Source: Cryptomeria japonica (lineage: Eukaryota; Streptophyta; Pinopsida; Cupressales; Cupressaceae). Taken from it: a stretch of 64,000 nucleotides of DNA. The stretch spans positions 114,670,433 to 114,734,432 of the forward strand of contig NC_081410.1 in NCBI RefSeq assembly GCF_030272615.1, read 5' to 3'. The position numbers and the translations under genes are program-made. Within the stretch, counting starts at the first letter, position 1; each line of letters opens with the position of its first letter. The notes beneath the pieces are model-generated. The model was not told where the DNA came from. It saw only the letters and a list, made by a program, of their open reading frames with translations, and did not search any database. This document shows positions 13,640 through 25,545 of this stretch, in pieces.

Positions 13640-14215
13640 AGTCTTAAATTGTTCACTATTTTGGTGCGGGTGTGTGGTTACTTGGTGGCCAAATTCCCAT
13701 GATCATCATTTGACTATCAATGATGCTAATGATGAGTCTTCTCGATATAGTGGGTCTTCTCCTCTTACTTCTCCCTCAAAACACACTCCTTGGGAGGGTT
13801 TCTTGTGGAGGTGGCATGATTTTGGTAAGTTTGCTACTATAACTCCTTCAAATCCTATTGTGGATCCCACCTAATTCCTAATTATGTTGCCTAAAATCAT
13901 ATTTCCACTACTCTTATTCCTTTAGCTTCAACATAACACTTCTTTTCTAGCTTGGATGAGAATATTCTTCAATAATTGTTCAAAGGTGGAATATTTTTTT
14001 CCTAATCACATACTAGATAGAGTTAAAGGATGTAAGGTTGGATATGGAAGGGTTTGGCATTTCTTTGGCTAGATCCATGGTTTCAATTTCGTGTCAGGTA
14101 ATTTGTTGTAATAATATTTTCTTTGGCTTGGTAGCTAAGTGGCTATAGTTTTATTTAATTTTCTCCCATCTTAGAACTTCGTGTTGCTAGTTTTATAGTC
14201 CAATAAAAACTATCT
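13640..14215 (+). pseudogene. Unidentified reading-frame remnant with LINE-like tail
   Basis: A 66-residue open frame (13,674-13,874) ends in TPSNPIVDPT. It contains a Ser-rich stretch (DANDESSRYSGSSPLTSPS) and a Trp-rich stretch (PWEGFLWRWHDFGKF). I do not recognise a domain. About 300 bases downstream, the phrase 'tttatagtccaataaaaact' resembles the ends of the LINE copies in this window, so this may be a LINE ORF1 remnant. The evidence is weak. Confidence 0.25.
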
Positions 14216-14219
14216 TACC

Positions 14220-14930
14220 TTAATCAAAATATTTATGCATTCCCTTCCCATATTTGATTAAATGATCCAATTACTTAATTAGTTATCTTCAGCCCCCAAA
14301 TCATAGTCAAATCCACCACTAATAGAATAATCCTATCATGACGAGAATTTAAAAGTAAAATACAAATCATCAATTTAAAATAAAATCAACAACCAATTAA
14401 TTTTAAATTGTGGATGTGACATGATTGTCCTAAACTAATCTCAACCATCAATTTATCTTCAGCTAATCTATAAATAAAACTATCTCCAAGCCATTTCAAG
14501 TGAGAATTGAAGGCAATGAAGTTATGCTATTGAAATTCCTCACCAAAACACATTAAATCCTCTATTTTGACAAACCACACATATCCATGACATCAAGAGG
14601 GCGTTGGTAAGAAATTTTTGTTGTTCTCTTATGGTTTAATATGCATGCTCTTTTTCTATTATAGATATGCAACTAAGTGTATAATAGGAGTTTATTTTGT
14701 GTATTGTTATATTATTTCATTCTAGATTTAGTGTGCACATGTTTTAGCACACTTGATGGAACCTTTTGACATCATTTCCTCAAAACAACTAGGGCATCTA
14801 CCCTCTCCTTTCACTAAACTTTCTAAGTTATATTTTTCTCTCACTCTTTGGGGCAACTCTCTCCTCTCTCTCTATAAACAAAGTGCTTCCTTACTCCTCT
14901 ATATCTATAGCTAATGAAGGGGTGTTAGTA
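14220..14930. repeat. Dispersed noncoding repeat related to 49,030-49,400 and 56,650-57,060
   Basis: The phrases 'aattgaaggcaatgaagttatgc' and 'ctccaagccatttcaagtg' correspond to text at 49,350-49,395 and 57,015-57,060. No coding potential was seen. Confidence 0.5.
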
Positions 14931-15850
14931 GGGAAAAGTTGAAGAGGAAAAAGAAGAAAGAGGTGAGGAATGAACCTTGTAAAAAGTAACAAAGCAATAA
15001 ATTCAAGGAGAATCATTAACCTTATCTATAATGGGGTTTGATCTTTCTTGTATTGCAATTTTGTAACCAAATAAATTAAATCCGATACTACATTATATAC
15101 TTGATCCAATCAATTCAATAATTTTTTCTATTATAACTTCTCATCAACCTCAAAAAATATTAATGAACTACATTATAAATAGAGCTTGTATCCAAATGAG
15201 AATAGTTATAAAGTTAAAGAATCTAATTACTATGTTTTGAATAGTTTTGATCCATGTGATCCAAGCCCCAATATTCACAAAGCAACCAACTCATTTGGAT
15301 CCCACGAGAAGAGTTGTTCTCCACCATTCACACCCCCTACCATATATTTGGGTTTAATCTCTCTCCCTATTTTCTTTTAAATGACATTGCTCATGTTAGT
15401 CCAAACACAATCAAAGAGATACGAAGTATTAAAAATGTATAAATTAACCATGACCTGACAACATGCCTAACATTGCCACTTTTGACACCATACTTTTCTT
15501 GTCGTGACCACGTTTTCATCATATTAATATTAACTAATTAGATAAATTGTATTCATTTAATTAATCAAGACTTATCATCTATTATTCCATTCACCATCAA
15601 ATTAATTAAATTAGTTAAATCTATTTAATTAATAAGAACTCATCCTCACATTCCCTCCATAAGAAGTCAATTGTTTAAATAAATTTTATTTATTTAATTA
15701 ATTAAACTTACATCTTACATCAATTTCCTCTAGTTGATTAAATAATTTAATTATTTGTCTAATTATCTTAAACCTCCAAATCCCAGCTATCTACCTTCCT
15801 GCTAATATGAGAATGATGTAACATCCACAATTTAAAATTAAAATAAATAC
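14930..15850. repeat. Second dispersed repeat family, uninterrupted copy
   Basis: From about 14,930 to 15,395 it aligns with 18,354-18,826, sharing 'ctataatggggtttgatctttctt' and 'gaatagttataaagtt'. From about 15,397 to 15,850 it aligns with 21,251-21,720, sharing 'cctaacattgccacttttgac'-like text. The continuity at 15,382-15,400 makes it the empty site for the LINE inserted at 18,827-21,235. The part from 15,447 onward also resembles 48,730-49,140 and 56,370-56,800. Confidence 0.8.
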
Positions 15851-16790
15851 AATTTACAATCCCCTCATTTGAGACATCTCTCAATTACAATTCCTTAAGA
15901 GAAATTCAAATTCAAGTGAGAAAGAAACCAAACATCATTAAAGAGGTGAAGGAGAGATCAAGTATTTAGATTTCAAGCATTCAAGATGGCATCCATGATC
16001 AACTTATTATGAAGACATCCATGAATTCTCAGATGACAACATCAACCTTTGTTTGAAGGATTCATAGAAAAGGAGGTTCATAAAGAAGGTATAACATTCC
16101 AGTTCATCATTATATTTCTAGATCCATCTCTTTTCTATTTCATTCATCCTAGGCTTAATTCCAAACTTGGGGTTTGACCTAAGCAAACCATATCAACCCA
16201 ACAAAATTTTCCTCTCTCGTGCACGTGCAAGTGACAAGTTATGAAGAGAAGGAATATAGATCAAGAAAGTATAGACTAACATGAATTGAACTAGATAATT
16301 TTGAAGAGCCAAAATAACCTAGACACTATCAATTCATGAACAGTGCCTAACACTTTCTTGACAAAATTTCAAGAGGAGTTCTAAGCAACATTATGATCCT
16401 GAAATGGTTTTTGATATATAATTATGACACCTTTAGGAATAGGTTGCCTAGCCCTATAGTTTGGCACTTCCAAGCTTAAAATTTAGATACATGTTCCTTC
16501 TTGCTTCCCAATTCTAGATCGATACTCAGTACCTGGATATTTGTTTGAAAACTCTTTGTTTTGCCAATTTCTCTTAATTGTGGATCATTAGCTCTAGTTC
16601 TTGTTCTATCTTTTCCAATTACAATAAATTAAACTCAAATAAGGTGAATAAGATTCCAATAACATTTCCCAATCCTTTTCAATAGGTTTGAGGTTAGGGC
16701 CTATTGATATTTGCATTCACCTTATTGTAGTCGTATGTTATAAATGGGTTTATTTCATAGTTTGCATTAATAGACCAGTGAACCCCATTT
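15851..16790. other. Noncoding spacer, nothing recognised
   Basis: AT-rich sequence with several short direct phrases but no recognisable gene, LTR end or RNA gene. Confidence 0.55.
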
Positions 16791-16799
16791 TCCACCATT

Positions 16800-17620
16800 A
16801 TAGAAGAAAAGATCTTTGCATTAATGATTGATGAGGGTTCTTTAAATTTTCTGCACACTACCTTTGCTTGATTATTGGTTGAGATGGATGTATCTAAGGA
16901 ACTCCCTTCAAAGATATCTATTACCACCTCAAAAGGTAATTAGATTCAACCTGTGGACTATGAGGGGGTTCCCTTTAGGTGTAGGACATGTTTTAAGACT
17001 GGACATAATGTTGGATCTTGTGATAAGCATAGTGTGGAGCGACCAACGTCTTGGTGGAAATAATTTGCTCCTCAATTTTATATGGTGTATAAGGGGGAAA
17101 AGGATTTGAAAACCCCTCAAGACCTGGGGGGTTTGATCAAAGGTGCTAATGAAAAGGATTTTGATGTTGATTTCAATTCTGATCCAACAAACATTGAGTG
17201 AGGTAGGGATGAAGTATCAAATGTTGGGGTAAAGGGTGGTTCTTGTTTGGGATGTAGCTCTACTTCAGATGGTAGATAGGGTGTTGTGAAGAAGCAAGCA
17301 TGTTCTGGCTCCACAAGGGGAGATGTCATGGGAAATATAGATGGGCATCAATCTGAGCAGCAATTCTAGGGTAATAGGAGGATGGATGAGATGGGGGTTT
17401 TAAATTTGAATCTACTGGAGAATGCTAGAGCGGATGGATGGATAGAGGTCAAACAAAGAAAGCATAAGAAGGGTAAGGGGGGAGTATCTGCTTTATCTCA
17501 TCTCTGCCTAATGGGATAGGTTTTCAGGGTGGTGGCTCCCTAATTGTAGCCCCACCTAGTTCAGGCCAGCTCAAATCCTGATTTAAAATAAAATACTCAT
17601 TATTATCGACCAAAAAAAAG
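16800..17620 (+). pseudogene. LINE ORF1 relic (DUF4283-like with CCHC knuckle) and poly(A) tail
   Basis: One frame, broken by several stops, reads VEMDVSKELPSKISITTSKG and then VDYEGVPFRCRTCFKTGHNV. This is the end of a DUF4283 domain running into a CCHC zinc knuckle (C-X2-C-X4-H-X4-C, about 16,960-17,010), the layout of plant L1-type ORF1 proteins, which bind nucleic acid. After a charged C-terminal part (IEVKQRKHKKGKGG near 17,450), the sequence goes directly to 'atcgaccaaaaaaaag' with a poly(A) run at 17,612-17,619. No endonuclease or reverse transcriptase lies between, so this copy is internally deleted or an ORF1-only derivative. The 5' end is not defined. Confidence 0.7.
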
Positions 17621-18353
17621 AAAGATGATGAAGGGCCAAGATTGAATGTGAGGAGTTGAGGTGGCTTGAGTTCATAGCCTTGTGACATGTGTCACAAGGT
17701 GTCAAGTCTTGGGAAGAACACTTGGCAAGGGAAGAGGGCAAGGTGTTCTCACACATGTGTGAGCACATCTTGGGAAGAACATGGAGATGACAAGTGGAAA
17801 CACTTTTCGCAAAATGTAAGAGTCCTAGGTTTGAGGAGGATGACAAGTGGATGGAAAGGGAAAGTGTAGGGTGGCTCTTATGGGGAAGAGCATTCTCACA
17901 CATGTGTGAGTACCCATGGTCAAAGATGAGGCAGAGGAGGAAATTGACTTGTGCATGCAAGCTCATTTATGAGGGGGAGTCACATGTGGACCTAGGTAGG
18001 TGTGATGAATTAAAAATTGAAGAAAATGGTTAAAGAATTGGGTTAGTTAAACTTAATGAAGGGGATTAAATAGACGATTTGTAGGAATCACGGTATTAGT
18101 TAATTAATTGGTCTTAGAAGAAATATTGAAGAAATTGGCTAAGGTGGGGAATTAAATTGATTTTTAGAAGAATGAGGGATTATATAATTAATTATATGGT
18201 TGGGGGACAAAAAAAATTAAATATAGTTTACTTAATTTTAAGAAAAATATCAGGCTGACATAGTTAACAAAATTAATTATGCAAGGAGGAATAAATTAAT
18301 TAAATATTATTTTAATTAATTTTAGGCATCTACAACTACAACTATTAAAGTAA
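17621..18353. other. Spacer with a duplicated 16-bp perfect palindrome
   Basis: The perfect palindrome CTCACACATGTGTGAG occurs at 17,748-17,763 and again at 17,895-17,910, within a loosely repeated context of 'gggaagaac' and 'gacaagtgg' phrases. The frames covering it have no recognisable domain. The remainder to 18,353 is AT-rich. Confidence 0.5.
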
Positions 18354-18826
18354 GGGTGTTAGCAGGGCAAAGTTGGAGAGGCAAAAGAAGAAAGATAAAT
18401 GAACACCTTATAAAAATTAACAAAGCAACAAATCCAAGGAGAAACCTTGGCCCTATCTATAATGGGGTTTGATCTTTCTTGTTTTACAATTTGGTACCTA
18501 AATCAATCAAATACAACATTACATTATCTACTTGATCTTATCAATTCAACCATCTACTCTATCACAAGTTCTCATCAACCCCAACGAATATTAATGAACT
18601 CCATATAGATAGAGCTCAAATCCAATTGAGAATAGTTATAAAGTTGGAGAATGTAATCACTATGTTTTGAATAGTTACGGTCCATGTGATCCAATCCCTA
18701 CTATTGACAAAATAAGCAACTCATCTCTACCCCATGAGAAGAACTGTTCTCCACCATTCACAACCCCTACACCTATATTTGAGATAAATGTTTCTCTATT
18801 TTCTTTGAAAAGATATTACTCATGTT
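18354..18826. repeat. Second dispersed repeat family, interrupted copy, left half
   Basis: Aligns with 14,930-15,396. It ends in GATATTACTCATGTT (18,812-18,826), the left target duplication of the inserted LINE. The right half resumes at 21,236. Confidence 0.8.
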
Positions 18827-19309
18827 TTTTATTAAGGAAAAAATGGGTTTTACAGGGAGCCGAAACCATAGAGTTTACAAGCTAGATAAAAATATTCAAA
18901 AAAAGTTCACTTAGAAAGGAAAGTTGCAAAATAGACAAAACAAAAGGACAACAACTACAAACTAAAAGCCAGCACCAAAAAAACAAAGCTAACCTAAGGA
19001 GTTTAAGGTATCAACAATCTCAACTTCGAGGTTGCATATCTCCTGGACCACCTTCTTCAATTCCTGGATCTATTGAGGTGAATAATCCGCTTTTCTCTTT
19101 AGGTTGGCTCTAGTCCTCCTCGAGGAGCCTGAATCCTCTTTTTTGATTTTGTCTTTATCAACTTCCAATTCCACGAACAGGGTTCCCTTCTAGGATTTTT
19201 CCAGCTTCTCCACCAAGGTGCCCATAGTAGTAGCAGTTTTCTTCACAATTATGTGGCTATGTTCCATGACGGTGTTCATAGTTTCTAGATTTTGCCAATT
19301 TCCCCTTCC

Positions 19310-20602
19310 AGATGCTTAATCTTTTTCTTTTTTTCCTTCTTCATCTTATCCATGAGCTCAACTATTCTTTGAAGGCACTCAACCATCAACATCTTCTCTT
19401 CCTCGGTCCATAAAACCTTAACAACATTCTGAGGCACCCCTTTAGCTTCCATATCATCTAGCTTACTAGTGACAACCCTATTCTTTATGCTGAGGTCCTT
19501 TATCTCATGAAAAACCTACTTAATAATCCCAAAGAAGTCAACAACCCCGTTTTTGGCAATTGTTAGTATGTCATCAGGAAATTATCGGTTAGGCTTGAAG
19601 TAGCGGTCTTCAGGTTTGAGATCTCCAGGGAATTTGGGCCTATTTTCTTTGGTGGGAGGGTAAGAGGAATAGGAGCCATTAGTAATATCTGGGGTAGCAA
19701 AGGAATCCTCTAGAGAGTCCTCAAAATAAGAAACCAACTTTTTCTTGGGGGGGTCCTTCTCCTTGTTTTTAGCTTTTTGAGAAGTGCCAATGGGGGTTTT
19801 CACAGAGATAACTTTTTTATCTGAGGGCTTACTCTATGGGGTTTTCTTAGACACATTCTTGGAGGAGGGAGACTCTTCCTCTTCCCACTCAGTCTCCCAT
19901 TCACCTTTGTCCTCATACATGTACTAATATCAGTATTATACCAATCTGAGGCTAAAGTTGAAATAGGGTTAGATGAGGCTGACATATTTTCAAAATGCTC
20001 ATGGATTAACTGAATAAGGATAACATGCAGGACAAGATACTTCCTAGGGCTTTTTTGGTGTTTCTTAATACTATTTCAAAGAGCAAAATAAGTAGTAAGG
20101 AAATGAAATCCTCACCTTGTGTCAAAAATGACTGAGGGAAAATGGTAGTTGTAGACTCTGGTAAATCTGCCATCCACTATGATGTATTCCATGATAACTC
20201 TGAGAACCTCCCTCCATTGTGACTCTACCTTCCTAGCATCAAAATAGCTATTAGAAATTTTGACCATCACCTCCCTTTCCTCATCAGTTTTGGGAAATCT
20301 GATGACCGCTTCATCTGAAAACTTTATGTCATGAAAGAACTTCGCCCCTATGTCAAGAGCCCATTGATTTCCCTAATGAGATTGTCATGTATCTTTACCT
20401 TCCTCCTAGAGAGAACAATTTCTCCATCCTTCCAGTTTTTAGCAAAATACTCTATAATTTTAGGGTTAGCACCATGGAGATTCTTGAGGAATGGACCCAG
20501 CTCACCCTGCTCAATATGCCTCAAGACATTCAATTTTTTCTTGTGCTTCTCACAATTATTTGGCTCAACCCTCTTTCTACTTTCCCCCATCGTCACACAC
20601 AC
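19310..20602 (-). pseudogene. Unrecognised protein relic carried in the LINE 3' region
   Basis: Downstream of RNase H, the minus strand encodes a second, separate protein. Segment one (20,602-20,348) starts MCVTMGESRKRVEPNNCEKH and includes HIEQGELGPFLKNLHGANP and IIEYFAKNWKDGEIVLSRRK. After a frameshift near 20,350 it continues with GAKFFHDIKFSDEAVIRFPK and ESQWREVLRVIMEYIIVDGR to about 20,110. Later segments read MSASSNPISTLASDWYNTD (19,985), an acidic Pro/Tyr-rich part ending RYFKPNR (19,582) and, through two in-frame stops, a Lys/Glu-rich probable coiled coil ending KMKKEKKKK (about 19,320). I do not recognise the family. It could be a LINE accessory ORF, a chimaeric retrocopy of a host transcript, or a plant transposon-associated protein. 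It lies entirely within the target duplications. Confidence 0.5.
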
Positions 20603-20809
20603 CTTTCTTATGTTGATCGTAGAGGAAATGAACTAAACAGAGAGCCAACAATAAAACCAAAGCACCCATAATACGTGTCTACCCTCACAACCCGTAGAGA
20701 TAATTAAGGCACCATCACCATATCGGATGATAACATTGTACCAGTCTCTACTCTGCTTCATCATAATTAAATGAGACAACTTTTCTATGAGTGACATCAT
20801 AGTCGATTA

Positions 20810-21235
20810 AGACTCTAGTGTCAGCTCCCAGTTCACTATAGGTCTGCCACATTAGTCAGCCCATTTGCTTGACCCCTTCATTAACAAATTAGTTGACCGC
20901 CTTATTAACTTCCCTAAAGACATGGGAAATTCTAACCTTATCAAAGTTGGATAAGATAGATTTAGCTTCTTCTATCCAACTTTTTATAGTCCATGAAGGG
21001 GGGGAATTGCCAAGAAGACACTCTATAATATTATTGGAATCACCTTCAATCCAGATGTTTTTCGAAGTTCATTTTATTTGCAAGGTCGATTACCTGGAAA
21101 GCTCCTATGGCTTCGGCTATGTGATTGGACTGTGAGCCCAAGGAGAGTGCCGCAGTTGAAACATAATTGCCATTATAATCTCTTAACACTCCCCCACTCC
21201 CAATTGGCCCTAGATTTCCCTTGGCCACCTCAAAT
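20810..21235 (-). pseudogene. LINE RNase H domain relic
   Basis: The minus-strand frame reads AKGNLGPIGSGGVLRDYNGN, then HIAEAIGAFQVIDLA, IEGDSNNIIECLL and finally SHVFREVNKAVN followed by a stop. These are the four landmarks of plant LINE-type RNase H: the Gly-rich first strand, the Ala-Glu-Ala helix with catalytic Glu, the EGDS strand with catalytic Asp, and the REVN segment. The first catalytic Asp (normally F-D-G-A) reads as Glu in FEVAKGN, and a stop follows REVNKAVN, so it cannot be active. The insertion's 5' truncation falls at its first strand. Confidence 0.75.
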
Positions 21236-21720
21236 GATAATACTCAAGTTAAAGTCCCAACATGATCTTAAAGATCTAAACAAAATGTAAAACACTTAAA
21301 TTAACCATAACCTAACAACACACCTAACATCACCACTTTTGACATCATAATAGGCCAATCATAACCACATTCCCATCATATTAACATTAATTATTTCGAT
21401 GAATTATATTTATTTAATTAATCAAACCTTACCCTCTATTATTCCCTCCATCATCTAATTAATTAAATAAATTATATTTTTCAATTAATCAAAATGCATT
21501 CTCACATTCCCTCCATAATTCAATCAATTAAATAAATTTTAGTTATTTATTTAATTAAACTAACATATTACATACATTTTCTCTAATTGCTTAAATAATC
21601 TAATTATTTGACTAGTTATCCTAAACCTCTAAATCCTAGTCTAACTTCCACTAATATGAAAATAATGTAATCTCTACAATTTAAAATTAAAATAAATACA
21701 AATCACCAATCCAAAATGGA
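21236..21720. repeat. Second dispersed repeat family, interrupted copy, right half
   Basis: Begins with the right target duplication and continues with text aligning to 15,397-15,850, and more distantly to 48,730 and 56,370. It is AT-rich with many 'ttaattaa' phrases. From 21,720 to 22,400 I see only unassigned noncoding sequence. Confidence 0.7.
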
Positions 21721-22399
21721 GTTAGCATTACATCCTATCCATGAAATTGATGTAGCCAGTTAAAACATAATCAATATAACAAAGGATAATCAGAAATTAA
21801 CACAAGTCTGGATCAAATGTTCTTCATTATTCTTCCATGCAAACTCCAACCATTCTGCTATTACAATAATAAAGTCCCTATTTTAAACAACAACCAAAAA
21901 TTTCCTTTTTGGGCCGATTTTTACAAAATCTAAAATTTGCCTTTTATGAAAATTTTCAAATCTATCCCAAAAATCACAAAATCTTCTAGAAATCTAAAAA
22001 AAATTCCTACTGCACAAATTGCCAACTTTATAACCCCATAAAGATTACGAGTTCAAAATTAACTAAGAAAACAACTTTCTAAAAACCCGAAAAAGAAAGT
22101 AAAAGCCAATTTGGAGGCCTTAGATGAAGGAATCCGGCCTTGGAAATTTGAATTTTTTGAGGCCCTACCGAACTAGGTTCGATCAGCAATCCAATCAACT
22201 CCTCAAGATACACATCCACATAAAATTTCAGCCCAATCGGACAACCGAGTCAAAAGTTATGACCCCGAAGTCCCTGCATCAGAAATCAACTAATCCTCTT
22301 CATCTATCTCCAACTACCTCTAATCAAAAGCCATATTTTTAACCTCCATCAATTTAATCAAGTCAACCCTAACCCTCCATCCACCAACCTCTGATATAT

Positions 22400-23577
22400 G
22401 ATTCTCTTATACCTCTCAAAACTCAAATTCTCTTAAATTATCATTTCTACCATCTTAAACCAATCTCAACAATCCATTTATCTCCATCAAATCTATAAAT
22501 CAAACCATGTCCAAACCACTTTCAAATGAAATTGGAAAACAACAAAAGAATATTATTAAAATTCGGAAACAAACACATTTCATTATTTTTATTAACAAAT
22601 TATTAGCATATTCGTGTCATTGAGAGGGTGTGTATTAGAGTTTTAATGTTCTCTTTACGATTTAATTTTTATTTCTTTCATTCTAATGAAATCTCATATA
22701 AATATAAAATAAGAAATCGTCTTATACATTATTCTATTATTTCATTTTACATTTAATATACCCAAAATAATTTTAAAACTTTATATAATTATTTCATAAA
22801 ATGTGTTCAAAATAGTTTTAAGTTTTTTTTCAATTTTTTTAAAAAATAATATTCTAAATTCTAATCTAGTATTTATTTCACTTACCCCATTACAACTTCT
22901 TAACTAGATCTTAATCAAAGTTGCCAATATAATATTTAAGAGCTCTTAGAAATTCACAAGTTAAATATGCCTATAGATGGATCTATATAAATTTGTGATT
23001 TTGGTCATTTCTTATTAATTTATAATGATTAACCAATATAATATGCAAGTCTACATCTTTTCTTTCCTAAAAGAGTCCTAAAAGAGAGCCTACTCTAATT
23101 GATCTACATTAGAAAATTGGGTTTTAATTTCATCCCTCCTTCACTGAAAATGATTAAATTGTATCCTAAGAAGAGCATGACATTCAACATAGGTATCCTA
23201 GTGTTGATAGTCCAAATCCTTTCAACATCGGATCTTATATCAACTCCTTAAAATGGATAATGGTAACACCAACAACTCCTCAATTAATAAGAGTTTTAGA
23301 ATTTGACCAAATAACTTATGAGAAGCTGGAAACATATGTGAAGCTAAACACTATGACAATTATTTTGGAGTGATTTTTTTAGAGGTGAATGAAAAGTCTA
23401 AAATTGATTTTGAAGTAAATTTTCATAGAATTTTAAATTATATAATAAATAAATAATTTCATAAGGACTTAAAATAGTATTTTATCTTGTGATGCTACTT
23501 AAAATACAAATTTTAATATCTAAAATTATTCAAGATTTTTTATAGTTTACATTTTAAATTTTCATAACTTTCCAAAA
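22400..23577. repeat. Long dispersed repeat unit, copy B, left part
   Basis: Aligns with 1-1,700 (copy C) and, from 23,247, with 53,443-53,730 (copy A), sharing 'aactcctcaattaataagag' and 'aaataacttatgagaagctgg'. It ends at TTTCCAAAA (23,569-23,577). The unit continues at 38,934 beyond the LINE insertion. Confidence 0.75.
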
Positions 23578-25078
23578 AAAAAAAAATGGATAAAAGTGGA
23601 TGAAACCACTAAAATTATATTAAATCTTTAGTTTTTTTTACAGGTGTCTGGTTCAAAGAGCACTAAAGGGAAAGAACCAGTAAGAAAACCCTTCAGTATC
23701 GCTCAAGAGAATATAAGCCTATCTACCCATTACAAAAGCCCATAGGCATCCCAAATAAAACCCCCCAGATACATAGCCAACCGCATTAGATATAAAGGAG
23801 CTGTGAGAACCAGTCTAGAAGAGAACATCTCAAAATGAAGCCAATGATGTCCAACCATAACCAGTGTCATCACCCCAATAGCCAACCTGTCTATACACCA
23901 CATGAGTCCAAGGCTCTGAAGAGAACAAAACTCAAAGCCAGAAAAGGAACCAAGAATAAGCGATTCTGCCAGCACAAATATGGTGAGCAAACATATGCCA
24001 ATCCAGATAAGAAGCAGAGAAGGATAATGAAAACCCTTAGGAAGCAAGATGAGACCGATCCAAAGAATAATCCAAAGAAAAAGCTAAAGAAGTAACAATA
24101 GGATACGAAACCATCTGCAACACCATGTTGACTGCTCTTTCCAATTCCTCAGAAAAAGCCACCATCCACCAATTTTGACAAGAACTCTCCATAGAAAACA
24201 GAGCATTTTGTGTTAGAAAGAAAAAATGCAAAGATAGAATGGATGCCATATCTGCACACCATCAAGAATATAACAGAGAACGAGATAACCAGATCATAAT
24301 TATCTTTCCATCATAAGAGAAAATAGTGAGCAAGAGGCTGCTCAACCAATGATGAAACTATCTCATGCCTCACAACATCCCCAATCATTAAATTGCAACT
24401 CCCTAAATAGCAGATCAACCACAATGCGAGATGATTCAAAGAAAGGACCAATTCTTTTCATTATGATACGAAACCCCATGGCAAAGGCACCAACTTCCAA
24501 CCACAAAGAAAAATGATTACCAAAAAAGCAGAGGATCTAACAGATATAACTAACATACCCCTGCCAAGCAGATAATGATTAGCATGTAATGAGTGTCGGT
24601 ACCAAACTGTCCCCAAAATATCAAAAGGAAACTGAGATACCCACCGACAAAGATATCCCCAATGACCAAGCATGTAGCCAAGTAGGATAGACAAATAGCA
24701 AAACAAAGGCCCATTCAATACCAGAACTACCAGCCAATTAAAAGTTGTCCCTCCATCCTCCATACTTAATGAGGAGCTACTACCAAATATAGCTACAACA
24801 GAGATGTTGTCATAAAGCAGGACAACATCCCCCCTATAGCCATATAGGGAAGTGAAAAACCACACAAAGCAAGGAAACGGGAGAAGACAATAGCATAATG
24901 GGAATCTGAATCCAATAGTAGAAGCCACAACAATCTCCCTACTCCATGAGGAAATTCTAACAGGAAATGTCAACAACAAAGATATTGTCCCAAACACCAA
25001 CACCTTCACTACAGACACTTACGAAAGAAAACCACACCAAGCATAGAAAATGAAGTAGGTTTCTGAAAGGAGTGCCTG
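23578..25078 (-). other. LINE 3' region after RNase H
   Basis: This 1.5-kb stretch follows the ORF2 stop. It contains a 185-residue hydrophobic minus-strand frame (25,018-24,461, starting MSVVKVLVFGTISLLL) and a 105-residue frame (24,047-23,730). Both are rich in Leu/Val/Phe/Trp, as expected from a T-rich untranslated region, and I recognise no domain. An A-run (minus strand 'cacctgtaaaaaaaac') lies near 23,640, and the last 50 bases resemble a LINE terminal motif. I regard it as 3' UTR rather than a gene. Confidence 0.5.
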
Positions 25079-25545
25079 CTAAGAAAGAAGCTTCATGCAA
25101 GAAACAGGAATGTCCAAAGGAGAAACCTCTAAGAAATCAGCACCCTCAGCAACAGCCTTATTCGCTAAGAAATCCGCAATGACGTTGATCTCCCTGAAAC
25201 AGTGAGAGATAGAGAAAGTGGAAAAGCACTTTAATTGCACAAGAATGTGATCTAAAAAATACCGCAAATGCCAAGAGAGACATTTTTTGGCTACAACCGC
25301 CTGAAACACCACCATTGAGTCTCCTTCAATAACAATATCTTTAATTTTTAATGAAAGAGCAAGATCAAGCCCAAAGGATAAAGCCTGGAACTCAGCCACA
25401 TTATTGGTACCCTAACCAATATGTTTTCCCACGAGTTTGATGATCTTCGAAGAATGATCAAAAATAACTACTCCAACACCAGACCTTCCCGAATTCCCCT
25501 TAGAAGCCCCATCAAACTGAAGTTTGAATGAAGGGAAGGGAGGAG
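25079..25545 (-). pseudogene. LINE ORF2 RNase H domain (downstream of copia insertion)
   Basis: The minus-strand frame reads FDGASKGNSGRSGVGVVI, then NVAEFQALSFGLDLAL, IEGDSMVVFQAVV and REINVIADFLANKAV, ending CMKLLS and a stop. The first catalytic Asp (FDGAS), the Glu (AEFQAL) and the second Asp (EGDS) are present. An in-frame TAG between the second strand and AEFQAL (near 25,412) breaks it. It is the C-terminus of the ORF2 whose upstream part ends at 33,160; the separation is the copia element, and the AGGAG target duplication falls in this coding sequence. Confidence 0.85.

Larger units (their letters stand above)
18827..21235 (-). mobile_element. 5'-truncated LINE insertion, minus strand, with 15-bp target duplication
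   Basis: The insertion is bracketed by GATATTACTCATGTT (18,812-18,826) and GATAATACTCAAGTT (21,236-21,250), 15-bp direct repeats with two mismatches. The uninterrupted relative at 15,382-15,400 lacks it. On the minus strand it begins inside an RNase H domain, continues through an unrecognised protein relic, and ends in 'ttccttaataaaaaa', an A-rich tail abutting the target duplication. Long variable target duplications plus an A-rich end are the mark of target-primed reverse transcription. The reverse transcriptase is missing through 5' truncation. Confidence 0.8.

Noticed and set aside
20101-20120. Splice donor ending the unknown LINE-borne protein segment at about 20,112
   Set aside because: A GTGAG follows a plausible exon end, but the segment lies within a retrotransposed copy flanked by target duplications, where introns are not expected; a frameshift is the simpler reading.
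24461-25018. Membrane protein encoded after the LINE RNase H
   Set aside because: Hydrophobic composition follows from T-rich 3' UTR sequence; no defined family, start context or conserved motif.
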